A stretch of 8,504 nt of DNA from assembly GCA_009927245.1 (NCBI GenBank), contig RFNI01000199.1, positions 1 to 8,504 on the forward strand. The letters run 5' to 3'. The notes beneath the pieces are model-generated. The model did no database searches. It saw nothing but the letters and a program-made list of their open reading frames with translations, and was not told where the DNA came from. The DNA comes from Actinomycetota bacterium. Lineage in GTDB: Bacteria; Actinomycetota; Actinomycetes; Actinomycetales; Microbacteriaceae. The position numbers and the translations under genes are program-made. Below are positions 1-6,634 of the stretch, piece by piece (positions within the stretch are counted from its first letter, which is position 1; each line of letters begins with the position of its first letter).

Positions 1-1459
1 CCGATACACAGTCCGGTTGTGCCGCCTGAGAATCGTCCGTCAGTCAAGAGTAATACATCCTTGCCCAAACCTGCACCTTTAATTGCGCTGGTGATAGCTA
101 GCATCTCACGCATACCAGGGCCACCCTTAGGGCCTTCGTAGCGGATAACCACAACATCGCCCTTAGAGATCTTGCCGTCGGTAAGGCCTGCATTGCTGCT
201 GCTTCTCTCTCAAAGACCGAGCAGGGCCGGTAAAGTCCTCTAGATCAAAGCCTGCAGTCTTCACAACAGCGCCTTCAGGAGCCATTGAACCCTTCAGAAT
301 GGCGATACCACCGGTCTTGTGAATTGGGTTGCTTAGAGCTCTGATGATCTTGCCATCTGGGTCTGGTGGGTTAATACCCTCTAGGTTCTCAGCAACTGTC
401 TTACCGGTAACGGTCATGCAATCACCGTGAATCAGACCTGCATCTAGCAGAGCCTTCATAACAACAGGTACTCCACCAACACGGTCAACATCAGCCATTA
501 CATATCTACCGAAAGGCTTTAGGTCTCCCAGGTGTGGAACCTTATCTGCGATTCTGTTGAAATCATCCAGGGTTAGATCAACTTCTGCTTCCTTAGCAAT
601 AGCTAGGAAGTGCAGAACAGAGTTAGTTGAACCACCGAAAGCCATGGTTACTGCAATAGCGTTTTCAAGAGCTTTCTTGGTAATGATGTCTCTTGCAGTG
701 ATGCCTGAGCAATCAGGTTAACTACTGCCTCACCTGAACGGTGAGCCCAGTTGTCTCTTCTTCTATCTGCAGAAGGAGGAGATGCAGAGCCTGGAAGGCT
801 CATGCCCATAGCTTCGGCAGCACAGGCCATGGTGTTAGCGGTATACATGCCGCCACAAGCACCTTCACCTGGACAGATAGCCTTTCAATTCTGTCTAGAT
901 CTTCAAGGCTCATGGTTCCAGCCTTACAAGCACCAACAGCCTCAAAAGCGTCAATAATTGTTACTTCTTTTTCAGTGCCATCGGTGAGCTTTACCCAACC
1001 CGGAGCAATGGTTCCTGCATACAGGAACACAGAAGCTAGATCTAATCTGGCAGCAGCCATCAACATACCTGGCAGTGACTTGTCACAACCAGCCAACAAA
1101 ACAGAGCCATCTAGACGCTCAGCCTGCATAACAGTCTCAACAGAGTCAGCAATAACCTCACGAGAAACTAGTGAGAAGTGCATTCCCTCGTGACCCATGG
1201 AAATACCGTCAGATACAGAAATAGTGCCAAATTCAAGGGGGTAACCCTTAGCAGCGTGGACACCCTCCTTAGCAGCATCGGCTAAACGATCTAAAGAAAG
1301 GTTGCAGGGGGTAACTTCATTCCATGAGGAAGCAACACCGATTTGAGGCTTTTCCCAGTCCTCATCCCCCATACCAACAGCTCGAAGCATTCCTCGAGCA
1401 GCTGCACGCTCAATACCGTCGGTAACAACCCGACTACGCGGTTTCATATCTTTGGCCAT
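1..1459 (-). CDS. ilvD: Dihydroxy-acid dehydratase (partial, four apparent frameshifts)
   Basis: IlvD dehydrates 2,3-dihydroxyisovalerate and 2,3-dihydroxy-3-methylvalerate to the 2-keto acids of valine and isoleucine synthesis, in the cytosol. Read across frames, the product follows the mycobacterial/corynebacterial protein almost without gaps: KPRSRVVTDGIERAAARGML at the N-terminus, cluster cysteines at C52 (TPCNLSL) and C125 (GCDKSLPG), a third in CPGEGACGG, then MAFGGSTNSVLH, FGRYVMADVDRVGGVPVVMK, RYEGPKGGPGMREML and LTDGRFSGGTTG. About 487 codons are present; roughly 75-80 C-terminal residues lie outside the window. The frame breaks near 881, 705, 217 and 184, each repaired by restoring one base (a G in the first three on the coding strand). 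The ATG at 1459 is supported by an in-frame TAA four codons upstream (1469-1471); no Shine-Dalgarno is visible, so translation may be leaderless. The lack of other damage suggests sequencing error rather than a true pseudogene. Family assignment is very secure. Confidence 0.95.
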
Positions 1460-1526
1460 TAGACAAGTTTAGGCGAAATCCCCTGCTCTGGGGCAGTCGG
1501 TGCCAATTCTCAGTTAGCCTTAACAG
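1460..1526. promoter_or_regulatory. Divergent ilvD / crtB promoter region
   Basis: This 67-bp gap is the only non-coding DNA between two divergent start codons, so it must hold both promoters unless crtB is transcribed from inside ilvD. On the minus strand TAAACT (1466-1471) lies exactly 6 nt before the ilvD ATG. On the plus strand TAGCCT (1515-1520) lies exactly 6 nt before the crtB GTG. Both match the actinobacterial -10 pattern TANNNT at the distance expected if transcription starts on the start codon. Neither gene has a Shine-Dalgarno. Neither has a convincing -35; at normal spacing the two -35 regions would overlap around 1489-1497. An interrupted palindrome, CCCC-N6-GGGG (1480-1493), sits there and could be an operator. 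The promoter calls are inference from motif and spacing only. Confidence 0.45.
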
Positions 1527-2417
1527 GTGCCAAAACCTCAAGAAGAACTAGATAAGCAGAGCCTTGCTCGCTATACGGATGCTGCAATCAGAGCCAGCCG
1601 TGAGGTTATTGCCACATACTCAACTTCCTTTGGCTGGGCAACCAAGCTACTAAAGCAACCAATTCGAACCAGGTTCAGAACATATGGACTAGTTCGAGTT
1701 GCAGATGAAATTGTGGATGGTGCTGCCGCCGGTGCGCTGGGTGATAACCGACTAGAAGCAACTTCACAATTAGACAAGCTTGAGCAGGAAACTTATAAGG
1801 CAATGCAACTAGGTTTCAGCACCAACCTAATTGTTCACGCCTTTGCTGTCACAGCTAGAGACACCGGCATCGATAGAAAACACATCGAAGCCTTCTATCA
1901 CTCAATGCGAATGGATCTAAACAAGACCCGTTACGACCACAAGTCCTTCTCAACCTACGTCTACGGTTCTGCTGAAGTTATTGGTCTTATGTGTCTGCAG
2001 ACTTTCATCCACGATAAAGATTTCAACAACCAAGAACGTGAGACTCTTCGTCTAGGAGCACAGGCTCTGGGAGCAGCTTTTCAAAAGGTGAACTTCCTCA
2101 GAGACCTGGCTGCGGACTTCGAACAATTAGGTAGAAGTTACTTCCCATTGGTAAACGTCAATAACTTCAACGAAGAAACCAAGGTTGCACTGGTTACCGA
2201 TATTCAGAATGACTTGGCCGTTTCAGCAAAGTCAATCAAGCTAATCCCTAAATCAGCTCGTAAAGCAGTTGTCGCAGCGCAACTTCTATTCACAGAGCTA
2301 AATGACAAGATTTCACAAACCCCAGCTGAAGAACTAATTAGAACTCGAATAAGAGTTTCTAATCCAAGAAAGTTAGTAATCATCCTCAAAGCTCTGTTAG
2401 GAGTTAGCCCCAAATGA
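1527..2417 (+). CDS. crtB: Phytoene synthase CrtB
   Basis: Condenses two molecules of geranylgeranyl diphosphate to 15-cis-phytoene through prephytoene diphosphate, the first committed step of carotenoid synthesis; a membrane-associated cytosolic enzyme of the squalene/phytoene synthase family. The 296-residue length is normal. The two aspartate-rich Mg-diphosphate sites are visible: D60-EIV-D64 in YGLVRVADEIVDG, and D193-LAA-D197 in NFLRDLAADFEQLGRSYFP. YGSAEVIGLM (146-155) is another family motif. The start is a GTG; a TAA at 1521-1523 sits in frame two codons upstream and no later start keeps the conserved N-terminus, so the start is nearly forced. No Shine-Dalgarno precedes it, fitting a leaderless mRNA. 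It is first in the crt operon and overlaps crtI by ATGA (2414-2417). The usual upstream partner crtE, which makes the GGPP substrate, is absent here. Confidence 0.96.
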   Translation: MPKPQEELDKQSLARYTDAAIRASREVIATYSTSFGWATKLLKQPIRTRFRTYGLVRVADEIVDGAAAGALGDNRLEATSQLDKLEQETYKAMQLGFSTNLIVHAFAVTARDTGIDRKHIEAFYHSMRMDLNKTRYDHKSFSTYVYGSAEVIGLMCLQTFIHDKDFNNQERETLRLGAQALGAAFQKVNFLRDLAADFEQLGRSYFPLVNVNNFNEETKVALVTDIQNDLAVSAKSIKLIPKSARKAVVAAQLLFTELNDKISQTPAEELIRTRIRVSNPRKLVIILKALLGVSPK

Positions 2418-4000
2418 CCCAAAAGACCGCAATCGTAATCGGTGGAGGTATCGCTGGTTTAGCTACCGCTGCACTTCTAGCTAAAGCTGGAATGAAAGTA
2501 AAGCTTTTTGAAGCTAGAGAAAAAGTTGGCGGTCGTGCATACATCTGGGAGAAAGATGGCTTCACATTCGATATGGGTCCTTCTTGGTATCTCATGCCAG
2601 ATGCTTTCGATCAGTTCTTCAAACTGATGGGAACCACAGCAGATAAAGAACTAGATCTAGTTCGCCTTGACCCTGCTTACAGAACAATCTTCGAAGGTCA
2701 AGATGAGCCAATGTTCATGCACGAATCTCTAGAGAAAAACCTTCAAGAGTTTGAAAGCTACGAACCTGGTTCGGCAGCAATGGTGCAAAAGTATTTAGAT
2801 AGCGCTGAAGAAACCTACCTTCTTGCTAACAAGCACTTCCTATACACAAACTTTGAGAACGCTAAGTCATTCACTCACCCGGATGTTGTGAAGAAGGCTG
2901 GAACTTTCATCAAACACCTGCTGACTTCTCTCTATGGCTTCTCAGCAAAGCATGTCAAAGACGAGCGTCTTCGTAAGGTTCTAAACTTCCCTGCTGTTTT
3001 CCTAGGTGCATCTCCTTATGACACCCCGAGCATGTATCACTTGATGACTCACATCGACATGAACGTTGGCGTTTTCTACCCTCAAGGTGGTATCTACAAG
3101 ATCATCGAAGCCGTTGAGAGATTAGCTAAAGCTCACGGTGTTGAGATTCACACCAACTCACCGGTCAACAAGATCAACGTTGATGACAAAGGTCAGGTCA
3201 AGGGTGTTCAGGTTGGTAAAGCAACCCACGAAGCAGATGTTGTTATTGCTAACGCAGACCTTCACTTTGTTGAAACACAACTACTTGAACCTAAGTATCA
3301 GACCCTTCCACAAAAGTGGTGGGATAAGAGAATCCCTGGACCCTCAGCACTACTTCTCTACTTAGGTGTCAAAGGAAAGATTGACAACCTAGATCACCAC
3401 ACCCTTCTATACACAGATGACTGGGCGACTAACTTTGCTCAGGTCTTCAAGAAGGCTGATGGCAAGAGCAAGGTTGCATCCCCTGCAAGCTTGTATATCT
3501 GTGCTCCTAGTAAGACTGACCCTTCGGTTGCTCCAGAGGGTTACGAGAACCTATTCGTTCTAGTTCCTGCAGCAGCTGATCCTTCAATTGGTAAGGGCGG
3601 AGTCGATAGAGCAGGAGACCCAGAGTTCGAAGCTGAAGCAGATCGAATCATTCAGCAGATTGCGCACTGGTGCAAGATTCCAGATCTAGCAGAACGCATT
3701 GTGGTTAGAAGAACCATGGGACCACAGAACTTCGTAGAAGAACTAAATGCTTGGTCAGGAACTGCTCTAGGCATGGCTCACACTCTTAGACAGTCTGCAT
3801 TCTTTAGACCTAAGAACAAGAGCAAGAAGGTCAAGGGTCTTTACTACGCAGGACACCACTCAATCCCAGGTATTGGTTTGCCTATGTGTCTAATCGGTGC
3901 AGAGCTTGTCTACAAACTCATGATTGATGACAAGTCAGCAGGACCAACACCAAACGAGATCACACCTATTGCTGAAGATGGTTGGAAAGGCTTGAACTAG
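2414..4000 (+). CDS. crtI: Phytoene desaturase CrtI
   Basis: FAD-dependent bacterial-type phytoene desaturase, normally catalysing four desaturations of phytoene to all-trans-lycopene at the membrane. The product is 528 residues, typical for the family. The N-terminal dinucleotide-binding fold is clear: strand IVIGGGIAGLATAALLAKAG with G10-x-G12-xx-G15, ending in the ribose-binding E33, followed by the family signature REKVGGRAY and FDMGPSWYLMPD. The C-terminal FAD signature runs from about residue 475 to 503 (GLYYAGHHSIPGIGLPMCL). AGGAG at 2399-2403 lies 10 nt before the ATG, inside the end of crtB, so the gene is translationally coupled. The lycopene cyclase and elongase genes downstream make lycopene the expected product. 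CrtI-like enzymes vary in number of desaturation steps and some act as ketolases or oxidases; the context argues for ordinary CrtI. Confidence 0.96.
   Translation: MTQKTAIVIGGGIAGLATAALLAKAGMKVKLFEAREKVGGRAYIWEKDGFTFDMGPSWYLMPDAFDQFFKLMGTTADKELDLVRLDPAYRTIFEGQDEPMFMHESLEKNLQEFESYEPGSAAMVQKYLDSAEETYLLANKHFLYTNFENAKSFTHPDVVKKAGTFIKHLLTSLYGFSAKHVKDERLRKVLNFPAVFLGASPYDTPSMYHLMTHIDMNVGVFYPQGGIYKIIEAVERLAKAHGVEIHTNSPVNKINVDDKGQVKGVQVGKATHEADVVIANADLHFVETQLLEPKYQTLPQKWWDKRIPGPSALLLYLGVKGKIDNLDHHTLLYTDDWATNFAQVFKKADGKSKVASPASLYICAPSKTDPSVAPEGYENLFVLVPAAADPSIGKGGVDRAGDPEFEAEADRIIQQIAHWCKIPDLAERIVVRRTMGPQNFVEELNAWSGTALGMAHTLRQSAFFRPKNKSKKVKGLYYAGHHSIPGIGLPMCLIGAELVYKLMIDDKSAGPTPNEITPIAEDGWKGLN
3984..3990 (+). 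promoter_or_regulatory. Ribosome binding site fixing the crtYe start
   Basis: GGAAAGG lies 9 nt before a GTG at 4000 that overlaps the last base of the crtI stop codon TAG. A longer frame could open at a TTG at 3982, but that codon has no comparable site upstream and adds seven residues before the hydrophobic N-terminus that starts this family. The GTG is therefore preferred. Confidence 0.65.
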
Positions 4001-4314
4001 TGCAGTATGCCTATCTACTAGGACTACTCTTTTCAATCATTGGCTTAGGGCTATTTGATTGGAAGTTCAAACTTGGTTTCTCAACCAATAGGAAAGCAGC
4101 AACGCTAGCGACGCTCCTCCCGCTGATTTACTTTCTTCTCTGGGATGGAGCAGGAATTGCTCTAGGTATTTTCTTTAGAGGTGAAACCAGTCACCTAACT
4201 GGAATATTGGTTGCACCTGAACTGCCTCTCGAAGAACTGTTCTTCCTATTCCTCTTGAATTACACGACTCTGACTATCTTCATTGCCGTCAAGAGAGTGC
4301 TGGCTAAACGATGA
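4000..4314 (+). CDS. crtYe: Lycopene cyclase subunit, CrtYe/CrtYc type
   Basis: One half of the heterodimeric actinobacterial lycopene cyclase, an integral membrane enzyme that closes the end rings of lycopene or of its C50 derivative by proton-initiated cyclisation without net redox change. With the GTG start the protein has 104 residues and about three membrane helices: QYAYLLGLLFSIIGLGLF near the N-terminus, ATLLPLIYFLLWD, and the last around ELFFLFLLNYTTL. The hallmark acidic motif P76-LEE-LFF is present, as are D20 and W48-D49. It overlaps crtI by one base and crtYf by four (ATGA). In operons with a lycopene elongase the pair is named CrtYe/CrtYf (epsilon rings), CrtYg/CrtYh (gamma) or LbtA/LbtB (beta); ring type cannot be read from the sequence, so the symbol follows the Corynebacterium naming. 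Family is sure, ring specificity is not. Confidence 0.88.
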   Translation: MQYAYLLGLLFSIIGLGLFDWKFKLGFSTNRKAATLATLLPLIYFLLWDGAGIALGIFFRGETSHLTGILVAPELPLEELFFLFLLNYTTLTIFIAVKRVLAKR

Positions 4315-4598
4315 ACTATCTGGCACTCAACATGGTCTTTATGCTCATCGCTTTCGTTGTCTTGAATGTAATCAACAGAAAGTCTCCTTGGCGAGCAATC
4401 AGCTGGACACTTCTGGTTATGTGCCTAGTGACACTGATTTTTGACAATGTAATTGTTGGCCTAGGAATTGTTGACTACGACAGCGACAAGATCAGCGGTC
4501 TACTCCTAGGCTTAGTTCCTGTAGAGGATTTTGCATACACAGTAGTTTCAGTACTTGCTGTTAGCTCTATCTGGCACATGATGACAAGGAAGAAGTAA
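4311..4598 (+). CDS. crtYf: Lycopene cyclase subunit, CrtYf/CrtYd type
   Basis: The second half of the heterodimeric lycopene cyclase; each half alone is expected to be inactive. It has 95 residues and about three membrane helices (roughly 3-21, 30-52 and 76-91). Family motifs are clear: F44-DN-VIVGLGIV, the D57-SDKISGLLLGL loop, and P70-VED-FAY, whose E72 and D73 mirror the acidic pair of the partner subunit. Its ATG overlaps the crtYe stop by four bases, which couples the translation of the two subunits and should help make equal amounts; there is no strong ribosome binding site of its own. The stop codon TAA shares one base with the crtEb ATG. It resembles one repeat of the fused fungal and archaeal lycopene cyclases. 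Confidence 0.88.
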   Translation: MNYLALNMVFMLIAFVVLNVINRKSPWRAISWTLLVMCLVTLIFDNVIVGLGIVDYDSDKISGLLLGLVPVEDFAYTVVSVLAVSSIWHMMTRKK

Positions 4599-5470
4599 TG
4601 GAAGCAATCAAGCAGCTCTTCTGGTCTTCCAGACCGGTTTCCTGGATCAACACTGCTTTTCCTTTCGGTGCTACCTATGTCTTTATCAATCACAAAGTTG
4701 ATCTAACGCTTGTGATTGGAACTTTGTTCTTCCTAATTCCATACAACCTGCTGATGTATGGAATCAACGATGTCTTTGACTATGAGAGCGATCTTCGTAA
4801 CCCTAGAAAAGGTGGCATCGAAGGAGCATTACTAAACAAGAAGTGGCACAAGCTAACCCTGTGGTCATCGACTCTTCTCTGCGTTCCTTTCCTCGTTTAT
4901 CTCTATGCCATTTCAGATTTGAACTCAGCTCTCTGGCTCACTCTTTTTGTCTTCACAGTCATCGCATACAGCGCTCCTAAACTGCGTTTCAAGGAGCGTG
5001 GTTTCCTAGATTCACTAACCTCATCTAGCCACTTCGTAGGTCCAATGATCTACGCGCTCTCGCTCTCTGGTGTTGACCTCACCGAGCGTCCAGTGCTATC
5101 AAGCATCCTTGCCTTTACTCTATGGGGTATTGCATCACATGCATTTGGTGCTGTCCAAGACGTTAAGGCAGATAGAGAAGCGAGCATCTCCAGCATCGCA
5201 ACCATGATTGGTGCTAAGGCAACTGTCTGGTTTGCATTCATCTCATACGCTGCTGCCGGTGTTCTTGTTCTAAACACCATCTGGCCAGGACCGCTTGCTG
5301 CAATTGCTGCAGTCCCATACCTACTAATCCTCACCCCGTATCTAAACATCACTGATGAGAATTGCGAGAGAGCTAATAAGGGTTGGCGCAGATTTATCTG
5401 GTTGAACTTCTTTGCTGGGTTTGTGGTTTCACTGATTCTGATTTCTTCAGCCGTGTTTAACTTGCCCTAG
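4598..5470 (+). CDS. crtEb: Lycopene elongase, UbiA-family prenyltransferase
   Basis: Adds C5 prenyl units from dimethylallyl diphosphate to both ends of lycopene, giving the C45/C50 backbone (flavuxanthin-type) that the cyclase then closes. It is an integral membrane protein of the UbiA family with 290 residues. The two aspartate-rich diphosphate-binding motifs are present: N57-D58-xx-D61-xxx-D65 (NDVFDYESD) and D188-xxx-D192 (QDVKADRE). Hydrophobic segments fill the rest, about eight or nine helices. AAGGA at 4586-4590 stands 7 nt before the ATG, which overlaps the crtYf stop by one base. As the last gene of the crt operon it indicates C50 carotenoids rather than beta-carotene as end product. 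No terminator follows; its last 14 bases overlap the 3' end of the convergent SprT gene. Other UbiA roles (menaquinone, heme or chlorophyll side chains) are unlikely given the neighbours. Confidence 0.9.
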   Translation: MEAIKQLFWSSRPVSWINTAFPFGATYVFINHKVDLTLVIGTLFFLIPYNLLMYGINDVFDYESDLRNPRKGGIEGALLNKKWHKLTLWSSTLLCVPFLVYLYAISDLNSALWLTLFVFTVIAYSAPKLRFKERGFLDSLTSSSHFVGPMIYALSLSGVDLTERPVLSSILAFTLWGIASHAFGAVQDVKADREASISSIATMIGAKATVWFAFISYAAAGVLVLNTIWPGPLAAIAAVPYLLILTPYLNITDENCERANKGWRRFIWLNFFAGFVVSLILISSAVFNLP

Positions 5471-6278
5471 CCATCCAGTCGATCAAATACTCTTTTCTAA
5501 ACCCAGAAGCACAGTGGTGGCAACTGTATAGACGCTTTGGTCTTTGATATCTAAAGTGCTCATGCCCATTAGGGCAGAGACCTCGGTAAGGCGCATAGGC
5601 TTTAGCAATCTCGTTACCGGTATAAGTTTCATTACGATAACCGATTCGTTTAGCGGTCGCTAACCACTTCTTACCATGACCTTCTTTAGGGCCAACAAGA
5701 GCATGTGCAATCTCATGCTTTACGGTCTGCATAACATCATCAATTGAATGAACCAGAGCAAGATACTTACTGACTGTAATTCTCTTGTCGTTATAACTAC
5801 ACAATCCAGCTCTTCTTCTGCCACTGTCAAAACCAAAGGACCACTCTCTATCTTCTAGATGCTCGAGCATCTCGGTTTCAGCTAAAGCACGAAGGTAGTC
5901 CCACCGGTCAGCAACCAGTCTGAGCTTCTTCCCACCCTGACTGGTTGATTTCTGAACAAAGCCAAAGTCTTCTAGCGCTGCCACAAGAGATAACTGACTC
6001 ACATAGGCTTTAACAGACACCCTGCCAAGTTTGAGTTCATCAAATGAATAGTCCAGAACAGCTCTAATCGCCTCAGCTACCCAAGCCATGGTCCCAGCGT
6101 CCCTCTGTTCGACAACCAGCACAGCTCCAGGGCCTGTTTCCTTGAAATCAGTCAGGCTTACTTTGGCTATCTCAACGAATCCCTCGCGTCTAACTAGCCA
6201 CACATTCTCTTCGAGCGCTAGCAATTGCAGCCCAGATCTGGTCAATGCTGGGGTCTTTAGGCTCAAGGTGTCTAACAT
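5457..6278 (-). CDS. SprT-like zinc metalloprotease with GNAT-like N-terminal domain
   Basis: With the ATG at 6278 the protein has 273 residues; a TTG at 6287 would add three. The C-terminal half (about 144-273) is a SprT domain: the zinc motif H188-EIA-H192, a third ligand H201 in EGHGKKW, and a zinc ribbon C235-PNG-H239 ... C253-HH-C256. SprT/Spartan proteins are linked to cleavage of DNA-protein crosslinks, but bacterial members are poorly characterised. The first 130 residues look like a GNAT acetyltransferase: WLVRREGFVEIAKVSL strands, then the helix AEAIRAVLDYSFDELKLGRV, and ALEDFGFVQ where GNATs have the E-KLGF end motif. The acetyl-CoA loop (usually RGxGxA) reads GTMAWV and the usual Asn of NxxS is S94, so that domain is probably inactive. 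The gene is convergent with crtEb, and nothing ties it to carotenoids. The SprT call is firm; the GNAT call is inference. Confidence 0.88.
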   Translation of the reverse strand: MLDTLSLKTPALTRSGLQLLALEENVWLVRREGFVEIAKVSLTDFKETGPGAVLVVEQRDAGTMAWVAEAIRAVLDYSFDELKLGRVSVKAYVSQLSLVAALEDFGFVQKSTSQGGKKLRLVADRWDYLRALAETEMLEHLEDREWSFGFDSGRRRAGLCSYNDKRITVSKYLALVHSIDDVMQTVKHEIAHALVGPKEGHGKKWLATAKRIGYRNETYTGNEIAKAYAPYRGLCPNGHEHFRYQRPKRLYSCHHCASGFRKEYLIDWMARAS

Positions 6279-6516
6279 TTCATCCAAAGGCTAACCCCAA
6301 CCCACGTGTTTATTGGGCTTAATTCCCTGCCTGTTGAAAACTTTTTACTGTGTATAAAGAAATGCCGTTTGTTTTCAGTTGGTTAACCTTGTGTTTGCCA
6401 CGCCAAAATCACTGAAAATCTTAGGCGTTTGCCAAGAACCTAGACGCCTTCACACTCCAGGTAATACCCAGGAAACATTCCGCACTTCAAGGGTGGCAGG
6501 ATCTGAGTTGCTGATG

Positions 6517-6568
6517 ACTAAGTCTCAACGATAGCTACTTCAGCATTTGTTATAACTTTGAGACTAGT
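6517..6568. repeat. Inverted repeat flanking a -10-like element
   Basis: The left arm ACTA-A-GTCTCAA (6517-6528) pairs with the right arm TTGAGAC-TAGT (6558-6568): 11 base pairs with one bulged A (6521). The 29-nt spacer contains TATAAC (6551-6556), one base from the -10 consensus, upstream of the small membrane protein gene. The arms would fall around the -35 region and the transcription start, where a dimeric repressor might bind. No good -35 hexamer is seen. The repeat is visible in the sequence; a regulatory role is inference. Confidence 0.4.
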
Positions 6569-6602
6569 TGCTTACGAGTAGACCCATCAGGGAACAATAG
6601 AG

Positions 6603-6633
6603 TTATGCCGTTCAACTAACCTGAAAGGCATAA
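6603..6633 (+). promoter_or_regulatory. Hairpin overlapping the ribosome binding site
   Basis: TTATGCC (6603-6609) and GGCATAA (6627-6633) form a perfect 7-bp stem around a 17-nt loop. The Shine-Dalgarno GAAAGG (6623-6628), six bases before the ATG at 6635, has its last two G residues in the right arm. The stem could lower ribosome access. A 7-bp repeat can occur by chance in a region this long, so its position is the main argument. Confidence 0.35.
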
Positions 6634-6634
6634 A

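Larger units (their letters stand above)
6279..6634. other. Non-coding region with several inverted repeats
   Basis: The stretch between two divergent genes has no convincing coding frame on either strand and no tRNA or rRNA. It should contain promoters for the SprT gene (leftward) and the small membrane protein gene (rightward). It holds the palindrome GGTTAACC (6381-6388), a direct repeat GTTTGCCA (6393-6400 and 6427-6434), AGGCGT (6423-6428) able to pair with ACGCC at 6400-6404 or ACGCCT at 6444-6449, an 11-bp inverted repeat (6517-6568) and a hairpin at the ribosome binding site (6603-6633). None matches a riboswitch or RNA family that I recognise. A small RNA or structured leader is possible but not shown. 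Confidence 0.6.

Noticed and set aside
741..1193. Plus-strand open frames opposite ilvD (also 751-957)
   Set aside because: They are antisense to well-conserved ilvD sequence, have no ribosome binding site and give low-complexity Ser/Ala-rich products, as expected of shadow frames.
5050..5352. Minus-strand frame opposite crtEb
   Set aside because: Antisense to the conserved second Asp-rich motif and helices of crtEb; no recognisable protein features.
5563..5576. TGCCC-ATTA-GGGCA hairpin as a terminator for the crt operon
   Set aside because: The stem has only 5 bp, no T-run follows, and it lies about 90 bp inside the SprT coding sequence.
6303..6308. CACGTG palindrome as a regulator site
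   Set aside because: A 6-bp palindrome is common by chance and no bacterial regulator assignment follows from it.
6334..6358. TTGAAA and TATAAA as a plus-strand promoter
   Set aside because: The spacing is 13 bp, too short for a normal sigma-70-type promoter, and the ATG that follows opens only a 17-codon frame.
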